Numbered from the stretch's first letter, positions 23,371 through 31,801 are shown. The stretch: 35,822 nt of DNA from Oscillospiraceae bacterium (GCA_017406005.1 JAFQZI010000035.1:1-35822); one strand, 5' to 3'. Translations and numbers: made by a program. Notes: a model not told the origin generated them from the sequence alone.

Positions 23371-24330
23371 ATGAAATACTATATTGCTATTGTTTCAGGC
23401 GGATTCAAAACTGAGAGTATTCTCTTTGAGGAAACGGGCAAAGTGATCGCGTTTGAGCACGGACGCGGTGCAAATGCTTTTGACATCGGTGTTTCAGAGG
23501 CAACGGATCGTCTTCGTGTTGCAGCTGAAAATCTGAGAGCACGTCTGCCGGAAGGCGGAGAGATCAGCGGTGTGTTCGGCGGTATTTCTGCCGCATCTTT
23601 CTATCCGGAGATTGAACAGCGTGTTGCAGGCATCTTCAAAGGCGCAAAAGTTAAAATGGATTCTGTTGTCAACTGTGTCATGGCTGCCGATCTCGGCAAG
23701 GATGAAGACGGCGTCTGCCTGATTGCCGGCACCGGTTCCTACTGCTGCATAAGGCGCAAGGGCATGCATCGCCATTTTATCGGCAGTGCCGGTTACATGC
23801 TCGATACTGCAGGCAGCGGCTATTTCCTCGGCCAGCAGGCAATGATTGCTGCCCAGCGTGACCGTGACGGCCGCGGCCCGTCCACGATTCTTACACAGTT
23901 GGTCGAAGAGAAGATGGGCGAGTCGATCTTTGATCATCTTCCGATGATCTATGCGGGTGGCCGTGCCTATATTTCTTCCTTCACACGCGTTCTCTTTTCT
24001 GCATACCGTCAGGGAGACGAAGTCGCAAAGAAGATTTTCCAGCAGGGTGTTGACTTCTATGATGAAGCCCTTCAGACGGCTTATCGCATCATGGGCAGGC
24101 CGTTCTACGGTGTCCTGGGCGGCGGCGTATTCCTGCATGTTCCGGAATATGCGGAGGCTGTCCTTGCCTGTGCTCCGGAAAACTGCACCCTCAAGGTGAT
24201 GGAGACGCCTACTCTGTACGGCGCTGCACTTGAAGCCATGTGGCTCACCGGTGATCCGATTTCTCCCGAATTCAAGAGTCGTTTTCTGTACTCTTATGCC
24301 CGTCAGGCAAACCCAGATTACGCCTGGTAA
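23371..24330 (+). CDS. BadF/BadG/BcrA/BcrD-type ATPase (N-acetylglucosamine-kinase-like)
   Basis: 319 residues with an actin-like ATPase fold. The N-terminal phosphate loop reads IAIVSGGFKTESILF (family consensus DGGxTKT is altered to SGGFKTE). Phosphate-2 is DGVCLIAGTGSYC, the adenosine motif is GVLGGGVFLHVPEY, and the glycine-rich stretch AGYMLDTAGSGYFLGQQA is the usual sugar-kinase element. Such proteins phosphorylate amino sugars, or in the anaerobic benzoyl-CoA reductase activators drive electron transfer. Without an iron-sulfur Cys pair at the dimer interface, a sugar kinase is more likely. GGAGG precedes the ATG. It is a single-gene unit. Confidence 0.87.
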   Translation: MKYYIAIVSGGFKTESILFEETGKVIAFEHGRGANAFDIGVSEATDRLRVAAENLRARLPEGGEISGVFGGISAASFYPEIEQRVAGIFKGAKVKMDSVVNCVMAADLGKDEDGVCLIAGTGSYCCIRRKGMHRHFIGSAGYMLDTAGSGYFLGQQAMIAAQRDRDGRGPSTILTQLVEEKMGESIFDHLPMIYAGGRAYISSFTRVLFSAYRQGDEVAKKIFQQGVDFYDEALQTAYRIMGRPFYGVLGGGVFLHVPEYAEAVLACAPENCTLKVMETPTLYGAALEAMWLTGDPISPEFKSRFLYSYARQANPDYAW

Positions 24331-24366
24331 TCTCAAACAAAATAGAATAAAAACCTGTAAATCCAT

Positions 24367-24402
24367 CAGGGACAGCCTCAAGCCGTCCCTGATTCTTTTT
24401 TC
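24367..24402 (+). terminator. Terminator after sugar kinase gene
   Basis: CAGGGAC-GC/GC-GTCCCTG followed by ATTCTTTTTTCTT. Confidence 0.85.
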
Positions 24403-24442
24403 TTCTGTTTTCCGACTTTTCAATTACAAGTCAGTTGTCAGC

Positions 24443-26794
24443 TCAACTCAGAAATTTAGTTAAAAAAGCATCCAGATCGAAATCCGTATAAGCTGGAGTA
24501 GCTGTTTGCGTTGGCGTGGTTTTTTCAGGTTTCGGAGTTGTTTTTTCCAAGGGGAGATTGACGTTTTGAGAGATGACCATGCTTTTCGTTGCCTCATTTA
24601 TTTGATGAGGTTTCTCTGAGGATGTATTATTTTCAGCTTTTATGGTTGTCGTATGGCCTTTCTTCTGATTGATCCTTTCAATTTCTTCTTCAATGATATT
24701 GCCGAAGGTGCGCTCGTCAATCGCCAGGCTTTCTTCTCCTGCAACGGATTTATCCGCAAATGCATCGAAGACAGCCTGCTTGTTTTCCAACAGCTCCGTG
24801 ATTCGCTCATCCACTGTGTTTTCGCAGAGCAGCCGATAAACCAGCACATTTCGTGTCTGTCCCATGCGATATGCTCTTGAGATTGCCTGGTTCTCGGTGG
24901 ATGGTTTAAGCTGCGGTTCACACAGGATTACGACGCTTGCGCTTTGTATATTCATCCCGATTCCGCCGGATAAGATCTGCGCTGTCAGCACCGACCCGGC
25001 AGGGGCTTTTTCAAGCAGGTCAAGTATTTCCTGCCTTCTTGCCGGTGGTACGGAACCGTTGATCGGCCCATAGCAACGCTCACCGAGAAGCGCCCTGACT
25101 TTGTTTATGGTATCAAGAAAGAAGGAAAAGACGATTATTTTGCGTCCGTCTCCGGTTGCATCATTGATGATTTCCAGCATGCGCTTTGCTTTGGAAGAAT
25201 CTTTCAGATCCTCAACATTCCAGGAAACACGTCTGATATCTGCATAATTTCTTCCCAGCACATTTTCTTCATAGATGCTTTCTTCCTCTGCACCTAATGT
25301 GCACCACTCCTGGGTTTCAATCAGTTCAGGCAGCTCCGCCAGTACATCTTCGCGTTTTCTCCTGTAATAAACCGGCGCGACGGCTTCCCTGAATTGCGGT
25401 GCGGTTTTCATAAAGGCCATTCCGGAAACCGTTTTGGCAACGGCAGGTTGAAGGATATCAATCAGCGCGATCATCTTCTCAACCCTGTTTTCCAGTGCAG
25501 TGCCGGTCATGAAAAGCAGCCGCTGCGTATATTCGCAGAGTTTTTTCACATTGGCTGTTCTGCGGGCGGCAGCATTTTTGATATAATGTGCTTCATCAAC
25601 AACCAGCAGAGAAAAGGTATAGTCATCCGGCAGCTTGATGGAGCCGGTCGTTTCATACGTGATCACTGCCACGCCGCCGGTCTCGAGCCAGGTCTGGAGA
25701 GCTGCTTTTCTGCCTGAGCCGTGGATTTTCGTCACACGGAGCCGGCTCATTTTTCGGATTTCTCTGCACCAGTTTGTGAGGATGCTTGCCGGGCACACTA
25801 CCATGAAGTGTGTTGCGCCGGTATTGCGGAGGGAGACCATTGTTGCGATAGCCTCCACCGTCTTCCCGAGGCCCATTTCATCCCCAAGCAGTACCCGTTC
25901 CTGATGAAGGATATACTTTACGCCCCATTCCTGATAACGGCGCAATTCACAGACAAGCCCGTCGGGAAAGAAGCTCTGTTCCTGCACTTCCCGTGCAAGA
26001 TCTTCCGGCAGCCCGTAGACGGGATCATTGTTTGCCAGGATCCCGGGGTTGATCTCTTCCAGTATGTTGAAAAAGCGAACGGAATCTGCAGTAAAATCAT
26101 TCCAGGCATCCTGTTCCGTTGAATCCGTGATCGGGACGGATTCGTCGATCAGCTTCCAGGCTTTTTTTCCGTAAGGCCCGTTCATGAGATCGCAGAGGTT
26201 CTCATAGGCATCGATGGCTTTTTGCTTTCTTGTCCCGGAAGCAAAGAGCCATTTTAATCCGTTGCTGCCTGTTTCCAGGGCTGCGGATTCATTTTCAATG
26301 CTGTCTTCGTATCGATACAGCAGTCTCTGGCATTCATCTGCCACAGGCCGGTAGTTTTTATATTTTGAAATGGCATAGACAACTTTGCTTGAAGCGGGGT
26401 TTTTATCGTCTGTGCTCAAACGGATTCTGAGTCCCTTTTGTGCTTTTGAAGCGATATCGTTGACAACGCCTTTGATAGCGAAAGCGGAGTCTTCACTGAT
26501 CCCGTAAACCGATGCAAGAGAAAATATCGATGCGGTATATAAATCTGCCAAGGTGTTATATCCGCTTTCCCGCAAGGCTTTTATACGAAAACCGCGTTTT
26601 TCGCGGTTGATTTCTTCAACAGGAATATCGGCAAGAATATCGAGCACTTTATGGGCGATAATCTCATCCGATGAGTTCTGCACCCTCTTTTTATACTCTT
26701 CCGCAGTGTCGATAATCGCATGGAGAGCGGAAGCCAGCTTTTGATGCTGCCGGATGATCTGCTTTGCTTCACTTGTGCTGAATGGTCTTGCCAT
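24443..26794 (-). CDS. SNF2/Rad54-type DEAH helicase with helix-hairpin-helix region
   Basis: 783 residues from the ATG at 26794 (GGAGGG about nine bases upstream). The open frame extends to 27064, but that stretch overlaps the promoters. A helix-hairpin-helix-like section lies at about residues 75-115 (LRESGYNTLADLYTASIFSLASVYGIS). The SF2 core has motif I GDEMGLGKT (304-312), motif II DEAH (400-403), motif III MTGTALEN and motif VI QAISRAYRMGQTRNV. The C-terminus is a Thr/Pro/Lys-rich tail (PKPEKTTPTQTATP) ending in an acidic-hydrophobic DFDLDAFLTKFL. SNF2 proteins of this kind move on or remodel protein-DNA complexes. No nuclease or methylase lies beside it, so a defence role is not supported. 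Confidence 0.92.
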   Translation of the reverse strand: MARPFSTSEAKQIIRQHQKLASALHAIIDTAEEYKKRVQNSSDEIIAHKVLDILADIPVEEINREKRGFRIKALRESGYNTLADLYTASIFSLASVYGISEDSAFAIKGVVNDIASKAQKGLRIRLSTDDKNPASSKVVYAISKYKNYRPVADECQRLLYRYEDSIENESAALETGSNGLKWLFASGTRKQKAIDAYENLCDLMNGPYGKKAWKLIDESVPITDSTEQDAWNDFTADSVRFFNILEEINPGILANNDPVYGLPEDLAREVQEQSFFPDGLVCELRRYQEWGVKYILHQERVLLGDEMGLGKTVEAIATMVSLRNTGATHFMVVCPASILTNWCREIRKMSRLRVTKIHGSGRKAALQTWLETGGVAVITYETTGSIKLPDDYTFSLLVVDEAHYIKNAAARRTANVKKLCEYTQRLLFMTGTALENRVEKMIALIDILQPAVAKTVSGMAFMKTAPQFREAVAPVYYRRKREDVLAELPELIETQEWCTLGAEEESIYEENVLGRNYADIRRVSWNVEDLKDSSKAKRMLEIINDATGDGRKIIVFSFFLDTINKVRALLGERCYGPINGSVPPARRQEILDLLEKAPAGSVLTAQILSGGIGMNIQSASVVILCEPQLKPSTENQAISRAYRMGQTRNVLVYRLLCENTVDERITELLENKQAVFDAFADKSVAGEESLAIDERTFGNIIEEEIERINQKKGHTTTIKAENNTSSEKPHQINEATKSMVISQNVNLPLEKTTPKPEKTTPTQTATPAYTDFDLDAFLTKFLS

Positions 26795-26852
26795 GAAAGG
26801 ATGCCCTCCCGCTGATGATTTGTTATTTTTCAAATCCTGATCGGTCGAGTTG

Positions 26853-26882
26853 ATTATACCCCAACGAACAAAATCCTGTAAA
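26853..26882 (-). promoter_or_regulatory. Promoter of SNF2 helicase gene
   Basis: Minus strand: TTTACA (26877-26882), 18-base spacer, TATAAT (26853-26858). Confidence 0.65.
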
Positions 26883-26889
26883 GGAGAAC

Positions 26890-26918
26890 TTGACAAAGAA
26901 TCATACAGGCTGTAAAGT
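26890..26918 (+). promoter_or_regulatory. Promoter of YczE-like gene with palindrome over the -10
   Basis: TTGACA (26890-26895), 17-base spacer, TAAAGT (26913-26918). The palindrome GTAAA-N4-TTTAC (26912-26925) covers the -10 and would suit a repressor. A later short hairpin GAGGT/ACCTC (26947-26961) lies between an AAGGAG sequence and the start codon. Confidence 0.6.
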
Positions 26919-26978
26919 ATTTTACTCTGAAAATCAAAAGGAGAATAGAGGTTTTTCACCTCCTGCCCTGATATACCT

Positions 26979-27632
26979 GTGATGGATAATAAAATCAAAG
27001 CCAGACGAATACTGATGAGCGCCCTTGGCGTGGCGATCTGCGGAATAAGCATAGGCATGTTCAAGCATGCTTCCCTTGGGGTAGACCCTTTCCAGTCTCT
27101 GATGAGCGGCTTGGATGCCGTTATACCGATTCGCTTTGGAACGCTTTATGTTATCGTCAATCTGATGCTGTTGACTTTTGCGCTGGTGTTTAACCGCCGT
27201 AAAATTGGTTTGGCAACAGTGATCAACCTTTTCCTGCTTGGTTATATTGCGGAGTTTTCTCAGGGGATATGTCAGTCACTCTTCCCGAATATCGGCCTTG
27301 CCGGTAGATTTATTCTTTTGCTGATTGCAATTGTGATTATGTGCCTTGCCTCTGCGTTTTACTTTACTGCAGATCTTGGCGTCTCTACCTATGATGCTGT
27401 ATCGTTGATATGGTCAGAGAAGCAGAACAGGATTCCATTCCAGTATTGCAGGATCATCTGCGATCTGATCTGCGTCACCCTGGGAACTTTGCTTTGCCGC
27501 ATCGGCGGCATTAATGTCTTTGGAGAAGTGAATATAGGGACAATTATTACCGCCTTCTTTATGGGACCTTTGATTGCTTTCTTCAACAGGAAAGTCGCAG
27601 AGCCTTTCCTGCGTCAAAGCCCCGCAGAGTGA
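26979..27632 (+). CDS. YczE/YitT-like membrane protein (DUF6198 type)
   Basis: 217 residues with about five to six membrane segments: ILMSALGVAICGISIGMF, TLYVIVNLMLLTFALVF, VINLFLLGYIAEF, FILLLIAIVIMCLASAFYF, IICDLICVTLGTLLC and IGTIITAFFMGPLIAFF. The motif SLGVDPFQSLMSGL in the first loop, with a repeat-like LGVSTYDAVSL later, is characteristic of YczE/YyaS-type proteins, thought to be inner-membrane transport-related proteins of unknown substrate. The start is GTG at 26979 or ATG at 26982. Neither has a normal Shine-Dalgarno: the AAGGAG is about 35 bases upstream, separated from the start by a hairpin, so translation control is possible. Confidence 0.85.
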   Translation: MMDNKIKARRILMSALGVAICGISIGMFKHASLGVDPFQSLMSGLDAVIPIRFGTLYVIVNLMLLTFALVFNRRKIGLATVINLFLLGYIAEFSQGICQSLFPNIGLAGRFILLLIAIVIMCLASAFYFTADLGVSTYDAVSLIWSEKQNRIPFQYCRIICDLICVTLGTLLCRIGGINVFGEVNIGTIITAFFMGPLIAFFNRKVAEPFLRQSPAE

Positions 27633-27842
27633 TTATCCCAGCTTAAGCAACACCAGGTACTGCTTTATGGTACAGTTCCTGGTGTAAACGGGATAAGGCT
27701 TCTTGCTTGAACTAACACGCCATTCTTTTTCTATAAAACCACCATCTTCTAGAAAATCAAGAACTTTAACAACATTGTCAAAGGACAGATCTGCGCAAGC
27801 AACGAAATCGATGCCTGGCTTAAATTGCTCAAAACGTGTCAT
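27633..27842 (-). CDS. Small protein of unknown function, 69 residues
   Basis: MTRFEQFKPGIDFVACADLS followed by FDNVVKVLDFLEDGGFIEKEW and a basic C-terminus (KPYPVYTRNCTIKQYLVLLKLG). The predicted helices around residues 20-40 and the short wing-like part resemble a truncated winged-helix domain, but that is weak. AAGGAGG stands eight bases before the ATG, so translation is likely to be efficient. The stop is adjacent to the YczE-like gene's stop, with the two genes convergent. It lies just downstream of a terminator-like repeat (27904-27945). Confidence 0.72.
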   Translation of the reverse strand: MTRFEQFKPGIDFVACADLSFDNVVKVLDFLEDGGFIEKEWRVSSSKKPYPVYTRNCTIKQYLVLLKLG

Positions 27843-27903
27843 AAAGAATACCTCCTTAAAAATAATAGCAAAATAATGTACCTTATCTGAAAATAAAGAT
27901 CAC

Positions 27904-27945
27904 AAAAGCAGCGGCCTGAAGCGGAGTGTCAAGTCTCACCGGCGG
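27904..27945 (-). repeat. Repeat 2, copy 1, before a minus-strand gene
   Basis: 37 bases (27904-27940) match 31676-31712 at 30 positions. Both copies lie in the 5' region of a minus-strand gene and end, in that direction, in TTTT. The rest of the gap 27843-28112 holds GC-rich inverted segments (27946-28010, GGCAG..GGAG against CTCC..CTGCC) for which I have no explanation, and the T-rich run 28017-28043. Confidence 0.55.
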
Positions 27946-28043
27946 CAGGGGGAGAGGCTGGTGAAAACGGGGTTTCCAACAGGGACCCTCCTGCTCTGCC
28001 TGCTTATTTGATGTCTGCAGATTTTTTTAAAAATTTTTTTATT

Positions 28044-28077
28044 GTGTGATAGAAGTGTGATAGATTGTGTGCTATCA
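28044..28077 (+). promoter_or_regulatory. Three phased GTGTGATAG-like motifs before the thioredoxin-like gene
   Basis: GTGTGATAG starts at 28044 and 28055 and the variant GTGTGCTATC at 28067, 11 and 12 bases apart, about one helical turn. TGATAG (28058-28063) and CTATCA (28072-28077) form an inverted pair. It lies 36 bases before the start codon and looks like an operator. No clear -35/-10 pair is seen. Confidence 0.5.
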
Positions 28078-28112
28078 TGGCATCAACAACAATGTGAAAG
28101 GAAAAAATTATC

Positions 28113-29066
28113 ATGAAAAAACTGATAAGCGTTATTCTGTTGGTTGTCCTACTGGCCGCTGCTATGAGCAGCGCCGCTTGTGCGGATGCGGGTATTGGCA
28201 TTGAGCCGGGTCAGCCCATGCCGGACTTCACGGTATCCCTGACAGACGGAACGACAGCCACTCTCTCTGAACTTCTCAAGGAGAAGGATCTGGTTGTTCT
28301 CAACATTTTCGCAAGCTTTTGCGTCCCCTGCGAGAGGGAGTTTCCCGAAATGGAAGAGGTCTACCAGGAGAACAAGGATCGGATGGAGATCGTCTCTGTA
28401 TCCGGGTACTCTGAAGACACGATGGAAGATATCGCCGAATACAAGGCCAGCCACAACCTGTCCTTCCCGATGGGGCTGACGGGCGACGCACTGGACTTCC
28501 TTGGTTACTCCTCTTACCCGACGACTCTTCTTATCGACGGCAACGGAAAAGTGGGTCTGATCAAGGTTGGCAGCTTTACCAGCAAGGAAGAATTTGAAGG
28601 CAAGGTCAACCACTTCCTTTCCGCGGATTACAGCGGGGAGACTCTGAAGACTGAAAAAGCCGTCAACATCTCCAAATATATCTACGTCTGGATCCTGGTT
28701 GGTGGTATTCTGATGATCATCGGCAGATGGGGCATCCTCCGCAAGGCGGGCAAGAAGGGCTGGCACAGCCTGGTTCCGCTGCTGAATGTCTACAAGGAAT
28801 ACTCCACGGTCTGGAACGGCTGGCTCGGCGTCCTCGCCGGTTTGTGCTTCCCGGTCGGCGTGATCTGCAACATTGCCAAACTGCCCGCTGCGATCTATTA
28901 TGTTCTGCTTGCTGTCGGCTTCCTGATCAGCGTCCCGGAAAGCATCAAGCTGGCGAAGGCCTTCGGCAAGGGCACGGTGTTCGGTCTGCTGATGACCATC
29001 CCCGGGTTCAAAGAGATCGGCCGCCTGATCCTCGGCTTTGGAAAGGCTAAATACATTTCCCAATGA
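28113..29066 (+). CDS. Thioredoxin-like (TlpA/ResA) protein fused to a DUF5684-type membrane domain
   Basis: 317 residues. The signal peptide is MKKLISVILLVVLLAAAMSSAACA. Residues 30-170 are a TlpA/AhpC-TSA-type thioredoxin domain with NIFASFCVPCEREFPEME; the redox pair is Cys70-x-x-Cys73, and the cis-Pro is in YSSYPTTLLIDG. After a short linker comes a membrane segment (YIYVWILVGGILMIIG). A C-terminal part (GWHSLVPLLNVYKEYSTVWN, PAAIYYVLLAVGFLISVPESIKLAKAFGKG) matches the DUF5684 pattern of small integral membrane proteins. The thioredoxin face should be outside the membrane. An AAAGGA site precedes the ATG. The MATE gene starts 19 bases after it. Confidence 0.9.
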   Translation: MKKLISVILLVVLLAAAMSSAACADAGIGIEPGQPMPDFTVSLTDGTTATLSELLKEKDLVVLNIFASFCVPCEREFPEMEEVYQENKDRMEIVSVSGYSEDTMEDIAEYKASHNLSFPMGLTGDALDFLGYSSYPTTLLIDGNGKVGLIKVGSFTSKEEFEGKVNHFLSADYSGETLKTEKAVNISKYIYVWILVGGILMIIGRWGILRKAGKKGWHSLVPLLNVYKEYSTVWNGWLGVLAGLCFPVGVICNIAKLPAAIYYVLLAVGFLISVPESIKLAKAFGKGTVFGLLMTIPGFKEIGRLILGFGKAKYISQ

Positions 29067-29085
29067 GCAGTTAGGAGTGTATGTA

Positions 29086-30823
29086 ATGCAGCAGATAAAG
29101 CCAACATTCATTATCAGGAAATACCGGTCCATACTGACGGCGGCGATCGTCGTTGAATCGGTCAACTATATCATTTCGCTGACAGACAGCATCATAGCCG
29201 GCAATATGCTGGGCGGAGATGCGTTGGTTGCAATCGGTCTGCTTGCTCCGTTTTTGTCTTTGTCGCTTTTTATGTCGTCGATCATCAATTCGGGGACGAT
29301 CATGCAGTATTCTTCTCATATCGGTGCATTCAGGAAGGAACGGGCGCTGGAGTTTTTCAGCCTGGGTGTCTATATGGCTTTGCTTACGGGAGCGGCGTAT
29401 GCCGCGGTACTGTTGGCATCCCGCAATTTCATCATTGCAAGGCTCTCGGATCTGCCCCTGATCCGGGAATATATGAAGGTATATTTCAACACGATTATCC
29501 TGTTCTTCCTGATGAATCCGTTGTCCTATCTTCTGGATAATGCTGTGATAGCGGACGGTGCGGAGAGGCTGTCGGCTGCGTCGAATGTCGTCTTTATCGT
29601 CTCCAATATTGCTTTATCCTATCTGCTTGCACATCTTTGGGGTATCAGAGGCGTTGCGCTGGGCTCGGTGATCAGCAAGTTGCTGTTCATTCTCATGATC
29701 AGCTCACACTTTTTGAGCAAAAGGAATTCTCTGCATCTGGTACGCTGCTGGAATCTCAGGGATTGCAGACAGATTGCCTGCTGCGGGATCGTCAAAGCAT
29801 CGAATTACGCCCTGGAAGGATTGACTGTGTTTGCTGTCAACCTGTTTGCGGGTTTCTATTTTGAGAATGCCACAATCACATTGCTGATCGTGGCAGAAAA
29901 ATTCCTGGGGCTGCTGACCATCTTTATCGGTCTGTCGATGGCTGTCCAGCCTCTGATCGGAACCCTTAACGGGGAGAAAAACAATAAAGCGCTGTGTTTG
30001 CCTGATGAAAGTCGTTTGCAGGGATATGGCGACTGCGGGAATCCTGCTCACCGCGATCACGTATCTGTTTACGCCGTTTCTGGCGCGGGCGTTCGGAATA
30101 ACCGACGGTATGCTGTTTAAAGAGGCCATTCTCGCCATCAGGATCGTTTCGACGCCCCTTATGATCCATGCACTGCTGGTGCTGTTCTTTATCTACTACT
30201 ATCTGATCGACCGGCAGCTTCTGGCATTCTCGATCTGTGTGTTCAAGAATGTGTTCAGTCCTCTTGTACTGGTGGTGCTGTTTTCTGTTCTGATGAAGTC
30301 GGATCTCGGGCTATGGATCGGTCTGGCCTGCGCGCCGGTCTTTTCTCTGGTGATCTGCGGCCTGTTGGTATTTCGGAAATGTGCGAAAACCAATAAAGAC
30401 GAATTCCCGTTCCTGCTTCCACACGACAATGATAAGAATACTTTCATCTGTGATTTTGAGATCAATGCCGAAAATGCGGTGGAAATGACACGGACTGCCG
30501 GCTCTGTGCTGCGGGCATACGGGGTATCCGCGAAAACACAGGGATTGACAAGCCTTTTCATCGAGGAAATAATACAGCTTATCAAGGAGAAAAACGCAGC
30601 TGCAAAAAAGAGACTCATGGCCGAATGTACCATTATCGTGCTGCTGTCCGGCGTACAGTTGATCATACGGGATCCCGGAAAACCGTTTGATATCACGAAT
30701 GTGGATGAGAGGGTGGCTTCCTTCCGTCAATATGTGATTTCGAACCTGATGATTGCGCAAGAGAACAAAGCCTATATCCTGACAACGGGATATAACCGGC
30801 TCGAACTGTTGTTTGCGAGATAG
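29086..30823 (+). pseudogene. MATE-family efflux protein fused to HATPase domain, frameshifted
   Basis: The frame from ATG 29086 (TAGGAG upstream) encodes the N-terminal half of a MATE transporter (SILTAAIVVESVNYIISLTDSIIAGNMLGGDALVAIGL) with about eight segments up to LNGEKNNKAL. It then goes out of frame. The next frame, entered near 29985-30000, continues with CVCLMKVVCRDMATAGILL and completes the transporter. A C-terminal domain of about 135 residues (NTFICDFEINAENAVEMTR ... SLFIEEIIQLIKEKN ... LIIRDPGKPFDI) resembles a RsbW-type HATPase, with a DxG-like motif (DPG) and a final YNRLELLF. The Asn of the N-box is Gln/Lys here, so ATP binding is uncertain. A one-base change explains the break. 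Confidence 0.85.
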
Positions 30824-30886
30824 CCTCATGACGGGTAAGCCCGGTTAAAAATCGATTCATGATACCGCAAGCAGGATTCCAACCTG

Positions 30887-30909
30887 AGCACTCCGAAAGG
30901 GGTGCTTTT
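30887..30909 (+). terminator. Terminator after MATE-HATPase gene
   Basis: AGCACTCC/GGGGTGCT (one G-U), 4-base loop GAAA, followed by TTTC. Confidence 0.7.
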
Positions 30910-30910
30910 C

Positions 30911-31792
30911 TTATTTCAGCAGTTGTTTCAGGACGGATTCACGGTGATCGAGAAACAGTTTTGTGAGTCGGTAGCTTTCTGTCTCTTCCCAGCTGATTTC
31001 ATGAATCACACCACCGTCGAAACTGTAAATCTGGGCATCCGGGATGCCTAAGAGGATGGGCGAGTGGCTGGCTACAATGAACTGGGAGCCCTTTTCGGCC
31101 AGGCGTTTCATGTACAAAAGAAGCGTTAACTGCCTTTGAGGGGAGAGTGCGGCTTCCGGCTCATCCATCAGGTAGAGCCCCGCACTTTTGAAGGTCTGAA
31201 AAAAGCTGAGGAAGCTTTCTCCGTGGGACTGTGCATGCAGGCTCCGGTCTCCGAAGCTAGGTCCCCATGGGCTTTCACGGTCATATTCATCCGCTTTTGT
31301 GGCGAGGTTGAAGAAGCTTTCGGCACGGAAGAAATAACCGGTCAGGGCACGGCGGTAACCTTTTACCAGCATTACAGCGTTGTGGAGTTCGGAATAGTCG
31401 TCATTTGTAGAAAACCGGTAATTGATTGTGCCCCCCTCCGGATTATAGCCGTATGCTACGGCTATGGCTTCCAGAAGGCTGCTTTTTCCTGTCGTGTTTT
31501 CCCCGACAAAGAATGTGATATTCTTTTGAAAAGTAAGTTCCAGTTTGGAAGAAACGGAAGAAAAAAGAATCACCCGTGAACAGGGGGTATGAGAAAAAAG
31601 CTCCAGGGGTTTCAGCAAGGTGGGGAGGGAAGCGGAGGGGACAAAAAAGTTCCCGGCTGATAGGCCGGGAAAGGAAAAAGCAACGGCCTGAAACGGAGAG
31701 ATAAGTTTCGCCTCAGGCCGGCTATATAGTGGGTTTTCAATATCTTGCATAAGTTTATTTACATAAGACAGTTGCGTTATGAGAAATGGCAA
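30911..31792 (-). CDS. COG3910-type AAA/ABC-like ATPase, true 5' end unresolved
   Basis: The recognisable part runs from about LELTFQKNITFFVGENTTGKSSLLEAIA, minus strand from about 31560 down to 30911. It has Walker A GENTTGKS, the sequence SHGESFLSFF (ABC-like signature region), Walker B GLYLMDEPEAALSP and ASHSP with the switch His. The family is a single-domain predicted ATPase of unknown role. Upstream, the frame stays open to a TTG at 31792 (an ATG is at 31750), but the 75 or so residues there (RPEAKLISPFQAVAFSFPGLSAGN) are encoded by terminator-like hairpins and a repeat. Either the true start is an unrecognised codon after about 31640, or the native N-terminus is lost. The stop is shortly after the MATE terminator. 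Confidence 0.78.
   Translation of the reverse strand: MPFLITQLSYVNKLMQDIENPLYSRPEAKLISPFQAVAFSFPGLSAGNFFVPSASLPTLLKPLELFSHTPCSRVILFSSVSSKLELTFQKNITFFVGENTTGKSSLLEAIAVAYGYNPEGGTINYRFSTNDDYSELHNAVMLVKGYRRALTGYFFRAESFFNLATKADEYDRESPWGPSFGDRSLHAQSHGESFLSFFQTFKSAGLYLMDEPEAALSPQRQLTLLLYMKRLAEKGSQFIVASHSPILLGIPDAQIYSFDGGVIHEISWEETESYRLTKLFLDHRESVLKQLLK
31643..31671 (-). terminator. Minus-strand terminator in front of the ATPase core
   Basis: TTCCCGGC/GCCGGGAA (31650-31657, 31664-31671), 6-base loop, then on the minus strand ACTTTTTTG. It lies inside the 5' end of the ATPase open frame, so it cannot be an ordinary end-of-gene site for it. Confidence 0.75.
31676..31720 (-). repeat. Repeat 2, copy 2, terminator-like hairpin
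   Basis: Hairpin CGGCCTGA/TCAGGCCG (31684-31691, 31713-31720) with inner GAAAC/GTTTC; on the minus strand GTTGCTTTTTCC follows. 30 of 37 bases (31676-31712) match 27904-27940. Together with 31643-31671 it forms two stacked terminator-like structures. Confidence 0.65.
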
Positions 31793-31801
31793 ATATATAC
31801 T
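31772..31801 (+). promoter_or_regulatory. Promoter before phage control module 1
   Basis: TTGCGT (31772-31777), 18-base spacer, TATACT (31796-31801). It reads toward the inverted arms and HTH ORF. Confidence 0.5.

Noticed and set aside
24443-26794. SNF2 helicase as part of a phage-defence island
   Set aside because: No methylase, nuclease or other defence gene is adjacent; the neighbours are housekeeping-type genes.
27904-28016. Riboswitch in the 27843-28112 gap
   Set aside because: I compared it with cobalamin, THF and cyclic-di-GMP patterns from memory and found no conserved core; only the repeat and GC-rich inverted segments are evident.
28149-29165. 338-residue minus-strand frame opposite the thioredoxin fusion
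   Set aside because: The plus-strand gene has a signal peptide, CxxC motif and binding site; the reverse frame has none of these.
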